NCBI GenBank assembly: GCA_964525945.1
Contig: CAZGKX010000004.1
Span: forward strand, 1 to 64,000
DNA from: CAZGKX01 sp964525945
GTDB lineage: Bacteria > Pseudomonadota > Gammaproteobacteria > Legionellales > Legionellaceae
Length of the DNA: 64,000 nucleotides
Reading direction: 5' to 3'
The position numbers and the translations under genes were made by a program. Below the pieces are notes generated by a model. That model was not told the DNA's origin, searched no databases, and was given only the letters and a program-made list of their open reading frames with translations. Below are positions 54,326 through 63,800 of the stretch, one piece after another (within the stretch, counting starts at the first letter, position 1; each line of letters begins with the position of its first letter).

Positions 54326-54423
54326 GGACGTATGAAAATTAATCCACTGTTTTAAATTTCATGTCCGTTAATTTCGCCAGGTTGGTGTGAATAAGTTGAC
54401 GTTATGATGAACTATGCCATTGT

Positions 54424-56181
54424 TTATAATCGGGACGATAAATTTTTCATTGCAGATTTTTCCAGGTCTTTTTTACCCGTCGCTCCAGAAGCTGGGCGTA
54501 AGCCTTGAAAAAAAGTACTGGAATTACCACGCAGTGTACTGTGAGTGGCGGCCATTTGGGGGGCATTCTCATTGCTAATCGTAATGCCCAACGATTCGAT
54601 ACGTGTTTTATCTTCAGCCGATAATTGATATTCTCGACCACTGATATGTATGTGCTTCACATAGACAGGATCCAACAATGAGATTGGGGGAAGAAGAACC
54701 TCCACATAACCACCTTCTTGCGAACGGCCTGTAACAGCGGTCACCAGTTTAAGATCTTTTTTAGCCACATGACTTACAGAACCAGTAAACTGAGTAAACA
54801 GATCATTTAATGCGAGCCATTGATTGGGATCGCATTGTGTTTGATCAATGGGGGTTATTTTCTTTCCCCAAAAATCCGCATAAAAAAGATCATCTTGGTA
54901 TGAAATCACACCATCCTTGCCTTGTAACAGTTTTCCAAACGTTTCAAACGAATCCTTCGGATCGGTGTTCGCTTTAATCAATTGGCATCCGGATTTATAT
55001 TGCTGCGTGTAATTTTCCGGTAATTGACCTGTTTGTGATGCTTCGGCCAATGCTTGAAGCAGCCAATCATCCGCTTGATAAAGCAACCATTTCATATGGT
55101 GCACAGTGCATGGGGTCACTGCTTTTCTCTGGTCAAGTATGGCCTCCATTGAATCCAATGGATTGAAAAGGCTATTTAATTTAACGACATCTTGTAAAAC
55201 AATGTAGGATTGACCGTATTGTCGGGTTGCATGGACGGAATGGGTATTGTCCAATAGTTGCAATGAGGCATAACGGGGTTTCGCATGGTTCTTGGCCATC
55301 AAGGCATTGGTGAGCTGAGGTCCAACTTTTTTGAGCATGGTGCGCTCAGTTATGGAGCGCTGTGCTTGATAGCGGCTATCTCGTGTTGCGTTTTCAAATT
55401 GATTCAAGATTTGGTCTGTCATGAACCCTTTTTTTTCTAAAAATTTTGCATTAAACGTTAATACAATGCTTGTGTTGTTGTGCAGAAAATTCAAGCTATC
55501 ATTTAATATTTTTGGAACATCATCCGTATAACCAAGCTCGCGGAAACGCCTCATAATGGCCTGATCAACATCCACCAGTTTTTCTTCTTCACCATTCACA
55601 CGGTCCATGGTTGATACCACATCGCTCCACAATTTGCGCGCCTGCACGATATCGGCTTCTGATTTGGTGATCAAAGGGGTTCTTGGGTCAAAGGATGTCT
55701 GTTTTTGCAATGCGTTAGTCAACTCGCTTAAATAATCCAGAAAACGCTCATCGGAAGGCGCAACATGGTGCGTTGTTAAAAATTGACTGTATGAGCTAAC
55801 ATTCACGGTGAGCTCAGTGTTTACAGCATCTTTATTTAAAAAGGGGGTATTGGCCAAAGGATCCATTGCTAACACATTAGGATCCATGTAATGTCCAATC
55901 TCATCCAAATAGATTTTTTCAAAAATTTTATGAATAATCGCTTTATTGCCAAGCGCATTTGCTATATCTAACGGCGTCTTGCCCTCTCTTGCACTATTGT
56001 TTACCTGACTATCCATTCCTAATTTTAACAAAACAACCACAACGTCCATGTTTCCTTCTTCAATAGCTTGGATAAGGATGATGTTATCATCCAAAGAACC
56101 AGCTTCACGCTGAAAAATAGCATAAACCAAATCAATATCACCTTTGGCCACTGCATTCTTAATGTCTTTGTAATGACTCAT
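54424..56181 (-). CDS. Ankyrin-repeat protein, candidate effector
   Basis: This protein of about 585 residues has two to three ankyrin-type repeats in the first 95 residues ('DIKNAVAKGDIDLVYAIFQ', 'LIQAIEEGNMDVVVVLLKLG', 'GKTPLDIANALGNKAIIHKI'). The remaining 490 residues match no family I know; they are mixed alpha/beta with segments such as 'RFRELGYTDDVPKILND', 'TPCTVHHMKWLLYQAD' and 'EVLLPPISLLDPVYV'. It has no signal or membrane helix. Ankyrin repeats mediate protein binding and are frequent in Legionella translocated effectors (established); delivery of this one is inferred. I start at 56181 (GGGA nine bases upstream) and not at 56193. It is divergent from the U-box gene. Confidence 0.75.
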   Translation of the reverse strand: MSHYKDIKNAVAKGDIDLVYAIFQREAGSLDDNIILIQAIEEGNMDVVVVLLKLGMDSQVNNSAREGKTPLDIANALGNKAIIHKIFEKIYLDEIGHYMDPNVLAMDPLANTPFLNKDAVNTELTVNVSSYSQFLTTHHVAPSDERFLDYLSELTNALQKQTSFDPRTPLITKSEADIVQARKLWSDVVSTMDRVNGEEEKLVDVDQAIMRRFRELGYTDDVPKILNDSLNFLHNNTSIVLTFNAKFLEKKGFMTDQILNQFENATRDSRYQAQRSITERTMLKKVGPQLTNALMAKNHAKPRYASLQLLDNTHSVHATRQYGQSYIVLQDVVKLNSLFNPLDSMEAILDQRKAVTPCTVHHMKWLLYQADDWLLQALAEASQTGQLPENYTQQYKSGCQLIKANTDPKDSFETFGKLLQGKDGVISYQDDLFYADFWGKKITPIDQTQCDPNQWLALNDLFTQFTGSVSHVAKKDLKLVTAVTGRSQEGGYVEVLLPPISLLDPVYVKHIHISGREYQLSAEDKTRIESLGITISNENAPQMAATHSTLRGNSSTFFQGLRPASGATGKKDLEKSAMKNLSSRL

Positions 56182-56272
56182 TCTTAATCCCACACGGAAT
56201 GATTATAATTTGAGTATAGAATAACTTATCCGACATTTTTCTATTAGCCCATATTTCAACCATTTTGTGTAC

Positions 56273-56278
56273 TATAAT
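56273..56278 (+). promoter_or_regulatory. Likely -10 element of the U-box gene
   Basis: A perfect TATAAT lies 31 bases before the ATG at 56309, within the 127-base divergent interval shared with the ankyrin gene. No good -35 is visible. 'tgggggtt' just before the start is the ribosome site. Confidence 0.5.
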
Positions 56279-56308
56279 TATTGTAATGAGTTAAATGGGG
56301 GTTAACCG

Positions 56309-57274
56309 ATGCCGAATATCACGAAAGATGAAATCATCGATCCAATCACTTACTCTATATTTTCGCAACCCGTAGTTCTTCGAGGCAGTGGACGATTGGC
56401 TGAATTGTACAGTGCCATTAAGCTTTTAAATAATTGGGAAGTGGAACCAGTGGATCCTGAAACCAGGGCAAGCATCACAGGTTACGATCCGGCACCAGAG
56501 TTGGTGATAAAACTTATAGAACATTATTTGCAAAACAATCCCGATGATAAAAACGATTTATACGTAGCGGAAGAAAATACCTTGGAAAATGCCGTACCAG
56601 ACGCCGCTGTACAGGGGAATAGGGCATTTCAATATCCGCCGAATGCTTTTTATGGCACCCGTCAACTCAATGATGAAGATGATCGCTTTGATTATTCGGA
56701 ATTTTACGGCAACATGCGAAAAACCGAACAAACAATTAAGCTCATTACAACAAACAGTGCAGACATTGCAAAGGTTAGAGAGAAGAAAGAGATTGGAAAG
56801 GAGAAAGAGATTGGAGAGGAAGAAGTAGAAGAACTCATAGAAATAACCGACGCTGATATCACTTGTCCTGTCAGTGGAGCTATATTTAAGGAACCGGTGG
56901 TATTGAATGGTTCGGGGGTACTGGTCGAAAAAACCATTGCCGATGATTTGCTCAAGGGGCAATTGCCATGCCCTGTAACAGATAAACCTATCAATGGGTA
57001 CGATGCAGCGCCACCCTTAATTAAAAATTTTATAGCCCTTTATTTAGACGAGAACCCATCAAAGAAGGTCAATCAATTTGTCGTTCCTGAATCGGAAATT
57101 GTGGAGGAAACACGGCATGCAAATCAACGTCCCACGCCTCCTGCTGCAAGACAAGCCTCTCATCAAGGGAATGCTAGTCATCGATTTTTTACCCCGCGCC
57201 AACCTGAAAACACCACCCATGATGATCAACAACCTCAAAATGACAATGATAACCCACCAAATCCACAACAATGA
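56309..57274 (+). CDS. Tandem U-box protein, putative E3 ubiquitin ligase effector
   Basis: The 321 residues contain a duplicated module. The second copy (about 183-250) matches a U-box: 'ITCPVSGAIFKEPVVLNGSG', then 'VEKTIADDLL', 'LPCPVTDKPINGYDAAPPLI' and 'NFIALYLDENP'. The first copy (about 8-77) is a diverged version: 'IIDPITYSIFSQPVVLRGSG', 'ETRASITGYDPAPELVI', 'LIEHYLQNNP'. Between them lies a Lys/Glu-rich hinge with a repeated KEIG unit (about 158-176). The tail is rich in Gln, Asn, Pro and His. U-box domains are eukaryotic E2-binding E3 modules; Legionella LubX also carries two. It is probably translocated and may ubiquitinate host or bacterial proteins, by inference. Confidence 0.78.
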   Translation: MPNITKDEIIDPITYSIFSQPVVLRGSGRLAELYSAIKLLNNWEVEPVDPETRASITGYDPAPELVIKLIEHYLQNNPDDKNDLYVAEENTLENAVPDAAVQGNRAFQYPPNAFYGTRQLNDEDDRFDYSEFYGNMRKTEQTIKLITTNSADIAKVREKKEIGKEKEIGEEEVEELIEITDADITCPVSGAIFKEPVVLNGSGVLVEKTIADDLLKGQLPCPVTDKPINGYDAAPPLIKNFIALYLDENPSKKVNQFVVPESEIVEETRHANQRPTPPAARQASHQGNASHRFFTPRQPENTTHDDQQPQNDNDNPPNPQQ

Positions 57275-57310
57275 CAGTGATTGAACAATTACTGCTGGTT
57301 TTTAGGTCTA

Positions 57311-57337
57311 ATTGTTGGGCCGTGGCCCAACCTACAC
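57311..57337. repeat. Dispersed palindromic repeat, copy 2
   Basis: The core TTGGGCC-GT-GGCCCAA has the left flank 'attg' and right flank 'cctac', matching the copy at 27966 except for the two-base spacer. It lies between the convergent U-box and Ser/Ala-repeat genes. Confidence 0.75.
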
Positions 57338-57372
57338 GGTATCAAAATGCAGCGATTTGACCGGCCTAAGTT

Positions 57373-58068
57373 TCAAAATTTAGATCCACCTGATTTATGA
57401 ACGGACGAAGAATTATTTGCATCATCCGGCGTTGGATTTGTGGTCACTGTTTTTGATGCAGAGGCAGAGGCAGAGGCAGAAGAAGAGGGAGGGGTTGTGG
57501 ATTTAGAAAAAAAGGTCGTTTTGAACGCTTGTGCTGCCATGTGGAATATATTTCCTGATACATGGTCTTTATCGAGGTATTGTTTTTTGTGTATATTTGT
57601 CACTATCGTCACCAATTCAGCTTTTTCGATAGGATCAAATTCAGTGTTAGAAAGGACCGTTTTGTAATGTTCACTTAACTCCATTTCTCGTCGGCTGGGA
57701 TTGACAGATTGATCAATGAATTCAGTATATCCGTATAACGATTCCAGTTTTTCTTCTATGGATAATTTAATATGATCCAATGTGACTTGCTGAATGGCTG
57801 CATATTTGTACATATTTTCAGCATCTGAAGGATTCCAGTTTTCAATTTTTCGATAAAGATCCAATAGCTCGCCTATTTCATAGGGCGCTAACTCCATCAG
57901 TATCTCTTCCTCATCCATTAAGTATTTGTTGATATCTTCAGCATCATGCGTCCGGCTCTCATACCGCGCTTCATCCATAGCAAGCTCTTCGGCGTTGTTA
58001 TACAGGTCAACCAAAGCAGCGTATTTTCTTACAGAATCGGGTTGCTTCAAAATTTGAATAAGAGTCAT
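57373..58068 (-). CDS. Orphan helical protein with Ser-Ala repeat tail
   Basis: This 231-residue protein has no recognised family. The first 170 residues are acidic and helical ('MTLIQILKQPDSVRKYAALVDL', 'EEILMELAPYEIGELLDLYRKI', 'ELSEHYKTVLSNTEFD'). The C-terminal 45 residues are low-complexity: 'SSSASASASASK', then 'TNPTPDDANNSSSVHKSGG'. The Ser-Ala run is encoded by a short tandem hexanucleotide (gcagag on the plus strand, about 57458-57480), prone to length change. No signal or membrane segment is present. A polar, Ser-rich C-terminus is compatible with Dot/Icm export, but this is only suggestive. Confidence 0.7.
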   Translation of the reverse strand: MTLIQILKQPDSVRKYAALVDLYNNAEELAMDEARYESRTHDAEDINKYLMDEEEILMELAPYEIGELLDLYRKIENWNPSDAENMYKYAAIQQVTLDHIKLSIEEKLESLYGYTEFIDQSVNPSRREMELSEHYKTVLSNTEFDPIEKAELVTIVTNIHKKQYLDKDHVSGNIFHMAAQAFKTTFFSKSTTPPSSSASASASASKTVTTNPTPDDANNSSSVHKSGGSKF

Positions 58069-58184
58069 TTACTGTCTCGTTTGAGGTATTATTGTAATTA
58101 TAGATCAAACGGCAATAAGATGTTTTTTAGATCACAATGATTTTTGTTTATTCTTTTGTAACAAATGCGTGCCCATGAGAAACC

Positions 58185-60578
58185 CTAAACACTGCCATTT
58201 TTTTTTAACCATTCGTTGATTGTGGATTGGGTATTGTTAGCCACAAAGATCAATTGATGATAAAGTTGATCTAACTTAAGCCAATGACCTGCTTTGTGAT
58301 AACGCTCAAGGTATTGGCAGGCAAATTTCATTTGAGGTGCTCCACAATATTCGACGCCACCTTTCAATTTGTGAGCCAACCTCTCAATCAGCGGCCAATT
58401 TTTTTGCAGGTAAGCTTCTTGTATTAATGCTATATCACTGGGCGTATCTTTAATAAAATCATGCAACACATTGATCAACAATAATTTGTTGTTGCCGACC
58501 AATTTGAACGCCAATAGGGCATCAAACAAAGGATAATCACCGATCCCAAACAACTCTTGTTCAGTGTCCGGTAGATCAAGGCCGAGTTTTCCTTCTGGCC
58601 CATAACCCGGAGACTGCGAATGAGAAGTGCAATGCACAAGGTAACAAGATTTAATCGTTTCCAGCGTAATTAAATTCATTGGCTTGCTGAACACATCATT
58701 CATTCCGGCAAGCATGCAATCCTCACGAACTTTACCTTGCGCATGCGCTGTTAAGCCAATGATGGGGATGGGATTTTTAAGCATCGCTGTTTTTTCAAAT
58801 TCACGGATAGAGCGGGTTAGCTCGATTCCAGACAGGCCTGGCAATCCTAGATCGGTGATGATCAAATCCAATTTGTTTTGATGAACAATATCAAGAGCAG
58901 ACTCGCCATCCAAAGCACTGATAAATTGGCATTCAGCTTGCATTGCCACGCTTTCTAAAACACGAAGGGCAATCGAATTGTCTTCCACCAGCAACACCTT
59001 AGGTATTGTTGCATCAAGGTTAATCGTTATGCCTGTTGTATTGTAATTTAACAAAGCATTGAATTGACTGGAACCATGAATGTCCCAATTTACAACGGGA
59101 GATGAAGGTGATTCCAACATCAATTGATCGCCAATTTTTAAAGATAAATCAAAATAGAATGTTGTCCCTTTGTTGTAAACGCTCACTAATTTAATTTTAC
59201 TGCCTAACAAATGAGCGTACGATTGTGCAATATGCAATCCCACGCCATGCCCTGTGTAAATATCTTTGTATGAGGGCGTCACTCTAAAAAATCGCTCAAA
59301 CACTTTGTCTTGCATATCAATGGGGATTCCGATCCCAGTGTCCACCACCTGAAAACGAATCGTTGCGTGTGACTTGTTCTTTTTTAATAAAGATAGCTCT
59401 ATTTTAACATGGCCGGTTTGGGTAAATTTGATGGCATTGCCCAATAAATTTAATAAAATACGATGTAATTTTGTGTGATCACTGATCAGTGCGATAGGCA
59501 CGTTTGGATCAACGTGGGTAAGAAGCTCAATCCCTTTTAGCAACGTGGAAGGGCGTTCCAATTCGACGATATCTTGGATGATCCGTCGAATGTCAAAACA
59601 CTCTTCACGCAGATCCAATTCATTGGCACTATCCGCTGAAACTACCTCTAAAATACCATTGAGCATATGCAACAATTGATCACCGCTTTCACCCAACCAA
59701 TGTGCATAGTTTTTTTGATTGGGATCGATGGCATTGTCTTCTAACATTTTGGACATACCAACAACGCCCGTCAGCGGTGTACGTATGTCGTGGCTCATGT
59801 TCGCAATAAATTCAGTTTTTGCCCGATTTGCAATTTCTGCTTGTTCCTTAGCAATATTCAAATCATGCTCAACTTGCTTTTGATGGGTAATGTCCGTTGT
59901 GATCCCGAGTACTCCAATCACTTGATTTTTATTATCAAACAAGGGAACTTTGTTGGTAATGGCTGTGATTGTTTTATTGTTAGAAACAGAAATCACTTCC
60001 TCCTGATTTAACTTGGCTTTTCCCGTTTTTATTACTTTTGAATCCGTTTTAATATAAAGTTTTGCCCTGTCCTTCCAGGCCAAATCATAATCTGTTTTAC
60101 CTTTAACGTCGGCTCGGGATTTAAGACCGGCTAAGGTTGCAAATTCATCATTGCAACCTTGATACACACTGTTTTTATCTTTCCAGTAAAACAGTCCTGG
60201 GGCGTATTTCACAATATGTTCCAACTGAATGCCATCTAATTGCTCGGTAAGGTCTTCCTCATTTTTACCAACGATTAAAATAAATTCATAATTTTTAAGG
60301 GGAATAATATCCCAGGAAATTTTTAAATTTCGTTCGTTACTCACAACAGAAGTATGGTTTTTCGCTTGGATTTTTTTATGATTCAGATCGATGAAAGGCT
60401 GAGTGTTATAGTCAATAAAAACACGATTAATTTTTCGATTGATAACGTCTTTTTTATCCCATTTCAATATTTTCTCAACCGCTGTATTGATGCTTTTTAT
60501 GGTAAAATTTTTCGATAAGATAATAAATAAATTGTCAGAGTATTCGAAGCACGTGTTCAAAAGATGTTTATAATCCAT
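58185..60578 (-). CDS. Hybrid sensor histidine kinase with PAS, receiver and Hpt domains
   Basis: This protein of about 797 residues has no membrane helix, so it is a cytoplasmic sensor. The order is PAS-like (about 5-110), a second PAS ('YAPGLFYWKDKNSVYQGCND', about 125-245), HisKA with phospho-His near 261 ('ANMSHDIRTPLTGVVGMSKML'), HATPase ('LLGNAIKFTQTGHV', 'DTGIGIP', 'GHGVGLHIAQSYA'), receiver with Asp near 575 ('DLIITDLGLPGLSG') and Lys ('DVFSKPM'), and an Hpt domain with His near 733 ('RLAHKLKGGVEYCG'). It is an ArcB-like phosphorelay; the final output regulator is unknown. It is divergent from the acyl-CoA dehydrogenase/NRPS gene. Met at 60599 is an alternative start. Confidence 0.9.
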   Translation of the reverse strand: MDYKHLLNTCFEYSDNLFIILSKNFTIKSINTAVEKILKWDKKDVINRKINRVFIDYNTQPFIDLNHKKIQAKNHTSVVSNERNLKISWDIIPLKNYEFILIVGKNEEDLTEQLDGIQLEHIVKYAPGLFYWKDKNSVYQGCNDEFATLAGLKSRADVKGKTDYDLAWKDRAKLYIKTDSKVIKTGKAKLNQEEVISVSNNKTITAITNKVPLFDNKNQVIGVLGITTDITHQKQVEHDLNIAKEQAEIANRAKTEFIANMSHDIRTPLTGVVGMSKMLEDNAIDPNQKNYAHWLGESGDQLLHMLNGILEVVSADSANELDLREECFDIRRIIQDIVELERPSTLLKGIELLTHVDPNVPIALISDHTKLHRILLNLLGNAIKFTQTGHVKIELSLLKKNKSHATIRFQVVDTGIGIPIDMQDKVFERFFRVTPSYKDIYTGHGVGLHIAQSYAHLLGSKIKLVSVYNKGTTFYFDLSLKIGDQLMLESPSSPVVNWDIHGSSQFNALLNYNTTGITINLDATIPKVLLVEDNSIALRVLESVAMQAECQFISALDGESALDIVHQNKLDLIITDLGLPGLSGIELTRSIREFEKTAMLKNPIPIIGLTAHAQGKVREDCMLAGMNDVFSKPMNLITLETIKSCYLVHCTSHSQSPGYGPEGKLGLDLPDTEQELFGIGDYPLFDALLAFKLVGNNKLLLINVLHDFIKDTPSDIALIQEAYLQKNWPLIERLAHKLKGGVEYCGAPQMKFACQYLERYHKAGHWLKLDQLYHQLIFVANNTQSTINEWLKKNGSV

Positions 60579-60762
60579 ATTTAGTCTTTTTATCGCCACA
60601 GATCACCCTTATTTTTCCATAAATTTATAGCATTTGATGCATCACACAAGCCATTGCAGCAGCTTCTCTATGAGCTGTTCCTTGTTGAGTTTGCAGATTT
60701 TCACATTTGAAGTCAATGAGAGCTTTTAAAACAAGATAGACAAAGTTAATATAACAGTAATA

Positions 60763-60793
60763 CGCATTGAGAATGAGGAACACCCTCAATGCG
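60763..60793. promoter_or_regulatory. Hairpin upstream of the acyl-CoA dehydrogenase/NRPS gene
   Basis: 'cgcattgag' (60763-60771) pairs perfectly with 'ctcaatgcg' (60785-60793) around 13 bases. It ends 38 bases before the ATG at 60832 and could be an operator, a leader hairpin, or a terminator for upstream antisense transcripts. Confidence 0.4.
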
Positions 60794-60831
60794 CATGATT
60801 AAAAATGAGTTTAAACAGCAAGGAGCAATCG

Positions 60832-63800
60832 ATGAAAGAAGCGGCCAGCAATAACACTGCCGATAATTTAATTCACTGGATTCGGCATTTTGCTTCGCTT
60901 CATATTGATTCTAATTTAATCGATGAACACCGTGGTTTTTCTCCTCATGTGTTATTAGAAATGGGGAATCAAGGCTTTTTTGGATTGCATGTCTCTCGCC
61001 AATACGGGGGTTTAGAATTCAATACCCATGATATATTACGGGTTATTGAACAAGTGGCTGCCATTGATTTAACTCTTGTTACTTTGCTCATTGAAAGCAT
61101 CCAAGGCGGCCATACTTTTGAAAAATATGCCTCGCAATCGATGAAAGACAAGTACCTGTCTTTATTAGCAAGCGGTCGAGTTTTTACCGCAGGGGCCATG
61201 ACAGAATCGTCCGCAGGTTCCAATCCCCGCGCTATGAAATCACAAGCCATTCCTGACGGTGACGGTTGGATGCTAAGAGGCAGCAAACGCTGGGTAGGAA
61301 TGGGGTATTCCGCCAGTGTAATTGCCATTTATGTTCAACAATTTGATACCAACAACCGTTGGGTAGGCATGAGTGGTTTTCTTGTGCCTCAAGGTACAAA
61401 AGGCCTTAACATTGGCGCTGATTCGTTAACGATGGGTCTACGAGGTTTTTCCAAAAACACAATCTACATGGATGACGTTCATGTGAATGCTGAAAATTTA
61501 CTGGGTCAGCCTGGTGAAGGTATGGAAATTGCTCAAGATAACATGATGTATATTCGTCTTTGTTTAGCAGCGGCTTGCATTGGTGCAATGAAACGGTGCG
61601 CTCAACTTATGCTTCGGTATGCGGAAAGACGACTCATTGTGACAGGACAATTGCTGGAAAATCCTGTGACGTTGTTGCGTATGAGCGAAATGACCGCCAT
61701 TATTGATGCAATTGATTCGTTTACCTTCACAATATCCAAAATGTACGATGAACATCCAACACAAGTGCCTGAAGAAGCATTTGTCGTTGCCAAAATCGTT
61801 GGATCAGAATATTTGGGTTATACGGTTGATTTATTGGTGCAAATGCTAGGGGCGCGGGGTTATGAAGAATCAACAGGGGTAGCCAAAATCTACCGTGATG
61901 CACGCGTGTTTCGAATATTTGAAGGTCCCACTGAAGCATTAAACATGTACATTGGGTCGAGAGCGTTGGAAAAAAACAACAGCCTTGAATATTTTATTTG
62001 CAACATTTTTGAACAAAAGCAATGCTGGGTAGACATTCAATCAGCCATTCAAGCCGTTAAACATACCTGCTTGTCTCAAAAACATACATTGTTTGTTAAA
62101 CCTTTTGCAATTGATTATTGGCTACAATCCTTGGCGGGAGAAATATTGTCTTACGGGCTTGTGTTAGCCTGTTTAGAATACAAAGCACAGCGCAATGATT
62201 CAATTGATTCACAACGAACCCGCCTATGGGCTCGTAATAAATTCAATGATGTTGTGCAACGAGCACTCGATTTTTCTTTGGCCGAAAAAATGGCTTTGCC
62301 TGCCCAGGATATAAAGGAGTTTATTTCCCGCTACACGGACAGCATTGGCACTATTGAACAAACACGCAATGCACAAGAGGTTGGTATTGATGATTTATTA
62401 AAATCCAATTCTGAACATGATTGCCATGCCAGTCATCAATACACTGAACTTGAATCCATAGCAAAAAATGATGCATTTCGTGCTGAATTACTTGTAATTA
62501 CAGAAGCGGAACGTCAGAAATTATTGCACGCATGGAATAACACAGAAAAAAATACGGGTATGTATGAGGTTTGTGTGCATCAATTGTTTGAAACACAAGC
62601 CGTTTTAACCCCTCATGCAATAGCGATTGAATTTGACGATCAAACAATTTCTTACCAACGGTTAAATCAACAGGCCAATTGCGTGGCTCATCATTTACAA
62701 AAAGCAGGTGTTAAAGCAAACGATCGCGTCGCGATTTACATTGAACGATCCATTGATATGATTGTAGGGTTGCTTGGTATACTAAAAGCGGGGGCCGCGT
62801 ATTTGCCTTTGGATTCTAATTACCCACAACAATGGTTGGCGTTTATGTATAAAGATGCCGGAGCAAGTGCGGTTCTTTCTCAAAAAAAATTCGAAAAAAA
62901 CCTTCCTTTCGAAGCAGAGAACATCTTATGCATTGATAGTATTTTAAAACCCATCCCTCACGAATATGATATCGAGTTACCCCAAACCAATGCCGAGAGC
63001 ATCGGCTATGTGATTTACACCTCAGGCTCAACGGGCCAACCCAAAGGCATTATGCTGCCTCATAAAGCATTGAGCAATTTAGTCAATTGGCATGGAAAAA
63101 AAATTCAAGGGAAACGTACGGTTTTACAATTTACAACGTTAAATTTTGACATGAGTTTTTTAGAAATATTTTCTGCATTATGCTTTGGTGGAAAATTAGT
63201 TCTTATCTCCGAAAACGATCGACGTGATCTCATCAGTTTTTGTAACGTTGTAAAAAACAAAAAAATTCAAAAAATTACTATTTCTGTATCATTTTTGAAA
63301 AACTTAGCGAATGCTCGGCTATCAAAACACTATTTTGAATCGGTTAAGGAAATTATCGTTGCTGGCGAGCAACTTATTGTTACACCTGTAATTTCAGAAT
63401 TTTTTGATCAAAATAAATGTAAATTATTGAATTATTATGGTCCTTCAGAAACCCATGTAGTGACCGCTTATGATTTTCCAGAAACCGTTGCCGATTGGCC
63501 AGATTACCCTCCTATTGGCAAAGCCATTGCCAACACTAAACTTCTTATTTTAAATGAAGAAAAACAACTTGTTCCCATAGGATGTGTGGGTGAAATTTAC
63601 ATTGGTGGAGTGTGTTTATCAGCAGGGTATATCAACAATAAAAAATGGACTCAAGAAAAATTCATTACCGACCCTTGGGGTGAACAAATAACGGAACGGT
63701 TATATAAAACAGGGGATTTTGGTAAATTCCTTCCTGATGGCAATGTTTTATTTTTGGGTCGAAAAGATGATCAAGTTAAAATCCGTGGTTTTCGTATTTA

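Noticed and set aside
56558..56962. Minus-strand frame with repeated 'LSNLF' opposite the U-box gene
   Set aside because: It arises from the Lys/Glu repeat of the U-box hinge read backwards; no independent evidence.
60745..60764. Possible PmrA box (two TTAAT-type half sites) upstream of the NRPS gene
   Set aside because: The first half is good (gTTAATATa) but the second only matches TAATA; one weak partial match in AT-rich DNA is not enough.
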